A stretch of 64,000 bases of DNA from Haliclona indistincta (lineage: Eukaryota; Porifera; Demospongiae; Haplosclerida; Chalinidae): contig OZ024785.1 in the NCBI GenBank assembly GCA_964017065.1, positions 15,980,810-16,044,809 on the forward strand, in the 5' to 3' direction. Position 1 is the stretch's first letter. Every line of letters begins with the position of its first letter. The notes beneath the pieces were generated by a model. That model was not told the DNA's origin and did not search any database. It was given only the letters and a program-made list of their open reading frames with translations. Below, one piece after another: positions 58,308 to 64,000 of the stretch. The translations under genes were made by a program, and so were the position numbers.

Positions 58308-59380
58308 TACACAAACAGCAATAATTAGTGTATTATTTCACTGTGTAAATAACTAGTCTAAACTCGCTCTATTACTCTACTAAGAATGTGAGTTAGTAGC
58401 TATAGGCAGGCTGTGCGACACTTTTAGAGCTAGCACGGTGCACGTGATGCCAGATAGCAAAGAGAGGTATAGACTTACAGCTACTTAATTGCTGATGACA
58501 AGTCCAAACAACTGAACAATATAGCACTTGCATTCAGAAGCAGTAGAAATATTCCTTATCAGCTGGTTGGAAATGAGGAACCTATAACAGCAACATTATG
58601 TATGGTTATATACTGACCATGCACGCAATACTTCACATGTCAATTAACTCACTTGATGGAGAGGCTTTGAAACGATGTGATTCCCCAGCAAGCTGTGCTT
58701 ACTATAGCAATAGCTACTGACTCACTCAGTGATGGTGCTTCCTATAATCTTATCACCAATAATGTGTATGTCAACTGTAATTGTACGTATTAGGAATTTT
58801 GCTCCCACAGTTTACATTATTGGTCATACAGTCCAAACTTGATCCAATGCTCAAAATAGCTCAATGCAGCTGTGCCTATTATTAGCACCACTATTAGTGG
58901 TAAGCTTGCATCTATGAGCCAGTGCTATCTGATGGTCAAGAAGCATTTGAACCATCAGCAATCTTGTGCAGGCTCGCTCATTCGCAGACTGTCATGATCA
59001 CCAAATTAAAGATTCTATTAACTATTATGAATTTAGTGACAAACCATTGGATGAGTCCCTAAATCTTTATGAGTTAATTCAAGTACATTATTGTGTAACA
59101 AACCTCTAGGCACTGGTTTGTTACATGGATTGGTAGCTGAGTAGTCTCTTGCAAGTTAATTATTCGCTTTAGCAGCTACAGAGCCCTGGTAGGCATTACC
59201 CAGCTGCCTCACCAATAACATCCACGTCTAGAGAGATGTGTTTCCCAAGCGGCTTATCAGCACTTCTGTTGCTTAGATTATGCAATTGTAGATTGGTTTA
59301 ATTATACTCAAAGTGTATATATGAATCAAACTCAAATTTGAGTGACAATAATAACTGATAATACGTTGAGAAGCTACTGA
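58308..59380. other. intergenic, no gene recognised
   Basis: About 1.07 kb upstream of the SNTX/GTPase gene and downstream of the Schlafen-like gene. I see no exon with a recognisable protein, no tandem repeat and no clear inverted repeat. Untranslated exons of the SNTX/GTPase gene could lie here. Confidence 0.5.
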
Positions 59381-61725
59381 TCAGTAACGAGGATGATATG
59401 ATGGTCTATAGTATAATGGGTTGCCAGGTGGATACAAAGAGTGGGCGTGTTCTATGGGTAGTGGAGGGGGCGGGGCTAGCGGTGGAGGGGGTGGTGCTAG
59501 CCATGGAGGAGGAGGTGGTGGTGCTAGCCGTGGAGGAGGTGGTGGGGCTAGCTGTGGTTGGATCTGTGTCAAAGGACGTACTGGACGATAGGACCATCTA
59601 CAAGTGCTCAGTTTCGTAGGCGCTGGTGGAATAGAGGAGTATGATCCATGAGATAGAGGAGGACAGGGAGCTGTACCAAGGAGAGGTCTAGAGAGAGAAG
59701 AGCTCTTGCTGATCACAGGAGCAGCATTAGGTAGCGGCTTAGAGAACGAAGAGGTGACAGGAGCAGTGCCTGACTGTAGCTTAGTGAGATATGTGCTAGT
59801 GGGAACACAGACACTGGTTATTTGCTTGATGGGAGGAGCATTCTCTTTAGAAGAAACAGCGCTAGTAGAGAGAGAAGAGGTCTTGTTAGTAGTACTTGAT
59901 GGTGGTTTGTGAAGTGAGACAGTGGTCTTGTTGCTGGTAGTAGTGATGGCAGCAGATGAGGAAGGCTTATCATTCGATGAAGAACTCTTGATATCTGCAG
60001 TGACGAAACATGTGCAAATAATCAAAGTCACTCGAATCAGATCAGAGCAGCATTGTATTGTCGACATAGATGTTCTGCAGTTGTAGTGTGTGTTAGTATT
60101 GTAAGTTGTAACATGTGTGTGTACCTGATTGAGTGACGCTGGGCTCTTGCGTCCTCAGAGTTGGTTTAACTATTACTACAGGACGAGACACAGTATGTGG
60201 GCGGGACTGCTGTGCTGATGATGGGCGGGGCTTCTCTTCTGATGGTGCACAAGGCTTCTGTGTTGGTGCCGGGCGTGGATTTTTCTCAGGGCGTGGTTTT
60301 TGTGCTGGGCGTGGATTTTGTACTGGAAGAGGGTGTGGTTGAGGAGTTGGAGTTTGTCCAGTACCGTACTGTAGATAACAGAACGCACACCATGAGAGGG
60401 TGTCTCTGTCATGCAACAACAATATGACTAGAGTATAGTGTCAATGTGTACAGTAACCATGACAACCGACAAAGAAATCATTTTTAGCTAATCTTGAGGC
60501 ATCACATGAAGCTATTGTACTATGAGTGATGAATCAACTAGTTGGTGTGAACAGAACACCAAGTCATGCTGTCCTTTCCTTCTCATTACAAGCAGCTGAC
60601 CTTGTCAAATCTCTCAAACAAGTGTCTCTTTATCTCCTGAGGGACCAGCGGACCATATGGCACACCACTATCAGTACGTGTGTACACCTGTAGTAACCAT
60701 AGCAACTATAGTAACCATAGCAGCCATAGTAACCATAGCAACCACACAATAATTATTAAACACATACATATGCACATAAAATTTTTATAAAATTTATTTA
60801 TTTACAAACAATTGCTAACCATAATAATTATTTAACTCCTCACTCACCTCATGGAACTCATCCTCATACAGCTGGCAGCGTACACCAGGAGACACCCTGA
60901 TCTGAACCACTACTAGCTCTGGTTTATTGATCGGATTTTTGCTTGATGAGGTGGATACCACTCCAGTGAATGATACCCTATAATGGAATATACAGACACC
61001 TCCTCACAACAACATATCATTATCACTGTAAATATAGAAATATTCATGGTAGCCGTGGTGTCTGATTACGAAATATAGCGATTTAATCACTTTTATCATA
61101 GTCAATAGTATTACTACACTATCTATGCTTTATACAGGACAACGCCCAATGTTATCCCAAAAACTATGGTCACACCGTCACAGTGTACATGGGTATTGAC
61201 AGATGAGGTGCCAGTAGCCTCTCTCTCTTCTCTCTCACCTATACATTGCTGGGTCCTCTCCCTCCCCTTCTCCCTCTCTCTCCCCTTCTCTCTCTCTCTC
61301 TCCCTTTTCTCTCTCTCTTAACTCTCTCCCTCACCTATACAATGTTGGGTCCACAAATGGATGCATGTTTCTTATTGTTCGATCTATTATGAGACGTAGT
61401 AGATCTTCTTGTTTTCGGGTAATAACTTCACCATATATTGTACCTGATGGTGAACAATTACATTTACTGATTAAGTAATCGATTAAAAATGAGCTTTAGT
61501 GGGTGTGGTTTAGTAGGTGTGATTGTAGAAAATTATAATCAGTACAATCCTTAGAGGGAATGATGATCTGACGCACCATTAGGACGAACTCCAAAACAGA
61601 GAATTCCACCATTTCCGTTTAAAAAGGACCCAACATGTGTTCTAATCACCTGATTGAGGGAGGGAGAGAGAGAGAGAGAGAGAGGAGGAGAGGGAGGGAG
61701 GGAGAGAGGGAGGGAGGGAGGGAGG

Positions 61726-61782
<57 letters not shown>

Positions 61783-62386
61783 AGGAGAGGGAGAGAGAGG
61801 GAGAGAAGAGGAGAGAGAGTATAAGTTCACAGGTGTACATATCAATTTAAATCTCAGTAGGTTACACTGCATAGTGCACCTAGTGCACAGTGAGCTGCTT
61901 ACCTAGTGCTCAGTGAGCTAGCTGCTTACCTTGACTACTTCTATCTCTGTGAATGGCAGTTCTCTGACTATCGAGTGCCATCTATCATCAGTGTAGCCGA
62001 TCTTCTTGAACTGATAAAAGAACCTGAGAAAACAGCACAAAACAAGCAACAGATTAACTAATGGGTTGAGCTCTGGTAGTACATGGTTTGTTTGCTGTAA
62101 AGAAGAGTCACCTTCATGTACTAATGTGCTAGTCACTGTTGTCTTTATTCACACGATGGATCAGAGACTGAACACATTAGTGCGTGAAGGTGACACTTCA
62201 GTATTGCAAGGAATAAACTCCTCATGAAACTGTTTGGTGCATAACTCACTTCTCTTCCCTCCTAGCTTGTTTCGATGGAGGCTCACTCTGTGTGTTAGAA
62301 CGCCGTCATGAGAATACACGACACGGCAACCGGTATCTACTACATACCTCGTCTAGGGGAGCTCCTCGCGGTCTCTTGAGCGGCAT
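59381..62386 (-). CDS. Schlafen-like AlbA_2-domain protein with Pro-rich tail
   Basis: Nine exons (62348-62386, 62250-62287, 61930-62023, 61577-61649, 61335-61443, 60848-60977, 60601-60687, 60125-60368, 59381-59994) join in phase to 475 aa. The start is MPLKRPRGAPLDE. Residues about 25-190 resemble the AlbA_2/Schlafen core: ELPFTEIEVVKVIRTHVGSF, NGNGGILCFGVRPNG (the typical Asn-Gly-Gly-x-Leu-x-x-Gly-Val strand-turn), IRNMHPFVDP, PELVVVQIRVSPG, then VYTRTDSGV. Schlafen proteins act on RNA/tRNA in vertebrates; SLFNL1 has this domain alone. The last 270 residues are low complexity: PRPAQKPRP-type repeats, Ser/Thr-rich sequence, then poly-Pro APPPPP blocks. It shares a 178-bp promoter region with EXOSC6. 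A MITE and GA tracts lie in its introns. Confidence 0.75.
61233..61332. repeat. (TC)n tract downstream of a Schlafen-like donor
   Basis: CT-rich run on the + strand (GA-rich on the transcript), starting at the donor of exon 61335-61443. Confidence 0.85.
61652..61820. repeat. (GA)n tract abutting a Schlafen-like acceptor
   Basis: About 165 bp of purines on the + strand, CT-rich on the transcript, ending at the atcag acceptor of exon 61577-61649. Confidence 0.9.
62098..62210. mobile_element. short MITE, family with centre ATTCACACGATGGA
   Basis: Third copy of the family (arm gtcaccttcatgtactaatg, centre attcacacgatggatcagag, reverse arm cacattagtgcgtgaaggtg). It is inserted in an intron of the Schlafen-like gene, in the opposite orientation to the 49548 copy. 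Confidence 0.8.
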
Positions 62387-62564
62387 TCTGAGCTACAATC
62401 AGGACTAGAGAGATAGAAACACGGAACAAGAAACAAATCAGCCCATTCAAAAATTCAAATTTCAGTTGCTGCTGCGCTGACACGCATGCGCACTTAACAG
62501 CGCACGTGCTAAAGTAAAGTTTTGATCGAGCATGCAATAATCTGACTATCTGTGCGCTGTCGCT
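62387..62564. promoter_or_regulatory. shared promoter region, Schlafen-like / EXOSC6
   Basis: The two start codons point away from each other and are 178 bp apart. The gap has an NRF1-like cgcatgcgc (about 62484-62492) and a CACGTG E-box (62503-62508). No TATA box is evident. Bidirectional use is inferred from geometry. Confidence 0.55.
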
Positions 62565-63575
62565 ATGGAACCGATTCGTGTACGCAACCAAGGTCCAGAG
62601 ATCTGTAAGAGCCCACTCCAGTGTGTAGAAAGCGACAAAACGAAGTCAACCGAATCACTGGTACGTAACGCACCCACTAATCGTATTTCCGGTTACGAAT
62701 TTCAGCCTTGTACAGTTCACTAGTGATCAACGAAGAAGAGACGGTAGAGAGGATGATGAGATTAGACCAGTGTACCTGGAAAGAGGCGTGGTCAGTGATT
62801 GTACAGGCTCCGCCTACCTAGAGATGGGCGTTACCAAAGTGATCTGCTCAGTGTTCGGTCCCAGTGAACTACCAAGAAGTGAGGACTTCTCAATGCAAGT
62901 GAGATCTGTAAAAATTACTAACAACTACTATAAATGTAGAAATTTTTGCCGTGTCAAGTTTGGGTGAATTTGTTTATGTGATAATTTTTTACATTAATCA
63001 TCGGTAAAATCAAATTTTGTTCATTGCCTACGAAATTATGTTTATTTACTGTAAACATACACTACTCGTAGTCTGATTATTTCTTTTATTCACAGGGTCA
63101 AATAGTGTGTGATTTGAAGTATGCGCCATTCTCAACCAGAGTGAAGCATAGCCAGGTATGGTACTGTGCAGACTAGTTTAATAATTTTCTGTCCTCATTC
63201 TGTTGGTCAGGACTCAGAGAAGTACATCTCATCAATGTTAGTTCAGTCACTTCGCTCAGCTATCAAGAGGGTTAGTTATGAAAACAACATATATTCTTCC
63301 TCTCTGCTGTGCTGTCTATTCTCACTTTCTTCCATTATTTCTGTGTTGTTGTGACCTGTAATAAACTATTTTTATTATGCAGCATACAGTGCAATCCCAC
63401 TTTTTTGTTAAATAGCAATAACTGTACATGAGCTACTTTGTAGTCATATCAGAAATCTCTACCAGCCTCTGAGATAGTCTCAGTTTTTATGCTTGAAATA
63501 AGCATACAACTGTGTTGCTTCTATCATGATTGATAATAAGCTTGTTGCTGCTGTTTGCTCAAAGTTACTTTAACC

Positions 63576-63621
<46 letters not shown>

Positions 63622-63632
63622 CCACCCTCCCC

Positions 63633-63663
<31 letters not shown>

Positions 63664-63870
63664 TCCCTCTCTCCCTCTCTCCCTCTCTCCCTCCCTCCCT
63701 CCCTCCCTCACTGTCCCTCCTAGGACTCATTCCCTAATCTCCAGCTTCTGGTCAATCTACTAGTCCTGGATGATGGTGGTGGTGTGCTGGCCGCATGTGT
63801 CATGTGTGCTAGTGTAGCTCTAGCTACTAGTGGAGTGGAGATGTGTGATGTCCCTTCAGCTTGCTCAGTG
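62565..63870 (+). CDS. EXOSC6: exosome complex component MTR3 (5' part, runs off the window)
   Basis: Five exons (62565-62660, 62716-62898, 63096-63155, 63211-63270, 63724-63870) join in phase to the first 182 aa. The start is MEPIRVRNQGPEIC. RNase PH-fold signatures in order: EIRPVYLERGVVSDCTGSAY, GVTKVICSVFGPSE, GQIVCDLKYAPFSTR, SLRSAIKR, then LLVLDDGGGVLAACVMCASVAL and SGVEMCDV. This matches MTR3/EXOSC6, a catalytically inert ring subunit of the RNA exosome, better than other ring subunits. The remaining exons lie beyond 64000; a donor follows at 63871. A long CT tract precedes the exon 5 acceptor. Confidence 0.9.
63581..63722. repeat. (CT)n/(CCCT)n tract abutting the EXOSC6 exon 5 acceptor
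   Basis: About 140 bp of almost pure pyrimidine ending in cctcctag at the acceptor of exon 63724-63870. Confidence 0.9.
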
Positions 63871-64000
63871 GTAAGGAGAGGAGAGTAACTAGTCAACTTG
63901 TGTGTGTAGTAAAGCTTACCATTGTTTTCACTACATAGGTTAATTTGTTGATAGTTGAACAAGTTATAAAATTTCTAGTGGTTATTGATTGTTCTATTCA
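63871..64000. other. EXOSC6 intron, runs off the window
   Basis: Begins with the gtaagg donor. A possible acceptor (ctacatag near 63938) is followed by no convincing RNase PH sequence. The next coding exon is probably outside. Confidence 0.5.

Overview
This is a eukaryotic nuclear window, most probably from a marine demosponge; an Amphimedon-like genome is my inference. It is AT-rich and gene-dense. Most genes have many exons separated by very short GT-AG introns (45-60 bp is common). Introns and gaps are filled with fold-back transposons, MITEs, minisatellites and CT/GA microsatellites. No prokaryotic features are present. Exon boundaries below were placed by hand from splice signals, reading phase and protein similarity recalled from memory. 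For every multi-exon gene called intact and complete, the summed exon length is a multiple of three.

Layout. At 0.4-21.4 kb there is a cluster of type I membrane receptor genes on the + strand: a Cys-rich receptor (906-2098), two near-identical FN3 receptors of 900 and 896 aa (8612-11944 and 12481-15576), and a third copy with frameshifts (18168-21367). They share short cytoplasmic-tail exons with tyrosine motifs. Nested fold-back transposons lie between them (5.5-8.1 kb and 15.9-17.6 kb). At 21.7-35.2 kb on the - strand are a SAMHD1-like HD-domain dNTPase without a SAM domain, and RFC1, the clamp-loader large subunit (22 exons). RFC1 introns carry a 67-bp minisatellite, a 33-bp minisatellite and several tetranucleotide tracts. 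At 35.4-38.3 kb are two intact 2-oxoglutarate/Fe(II) oxygenase genes with a decayed copy between them. A small multipass membrane gene follows (38.7-40.3 kb).

At 40456-47851 sits a complete 7.4-kb DNA transposon with perfect 8-bp target duplications (CTTTTAAC). It encodes a large protein joining a zinc-finger-like N-terminus, a putative DDE core, a Ulp1-type cysteine protease and a C-terminal PHD finger. A 1.1-kb relative with similar ends lies at 53250-54356, exactly at the start codon of an F-box gene. Between the two elements are N6AMT1/HemK2 (- strand) and PDCD2-like (+ strand), head to head with 71 bp between start codons, and the F-box gene, whose stop codon is 9 bp from that of PDCD2-like.

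The right end holds an SNTX-like/FN3/P-loop GTPase gene (54.9-58.3 kb, - strand, with an unresolved frame change), a Schlafen-AlbA-like gene (59.4-62.4 kb, - strand) and the 5' part of EXOSC6/MTR3 (62.6 kb to beyond the window, + strand), which shares a short promoter region with the Schlafen-like gene.

Functionally the window mixes housekeeping genes (RFC1, N6AMT1, PDCD2-like, EXOSC6) with families linked to innate defence in other animals (SAMHD1, Schlafen, SNTX/GTPase proteins, tyrosine-motif receptors), plus many young or nested mobile elements.
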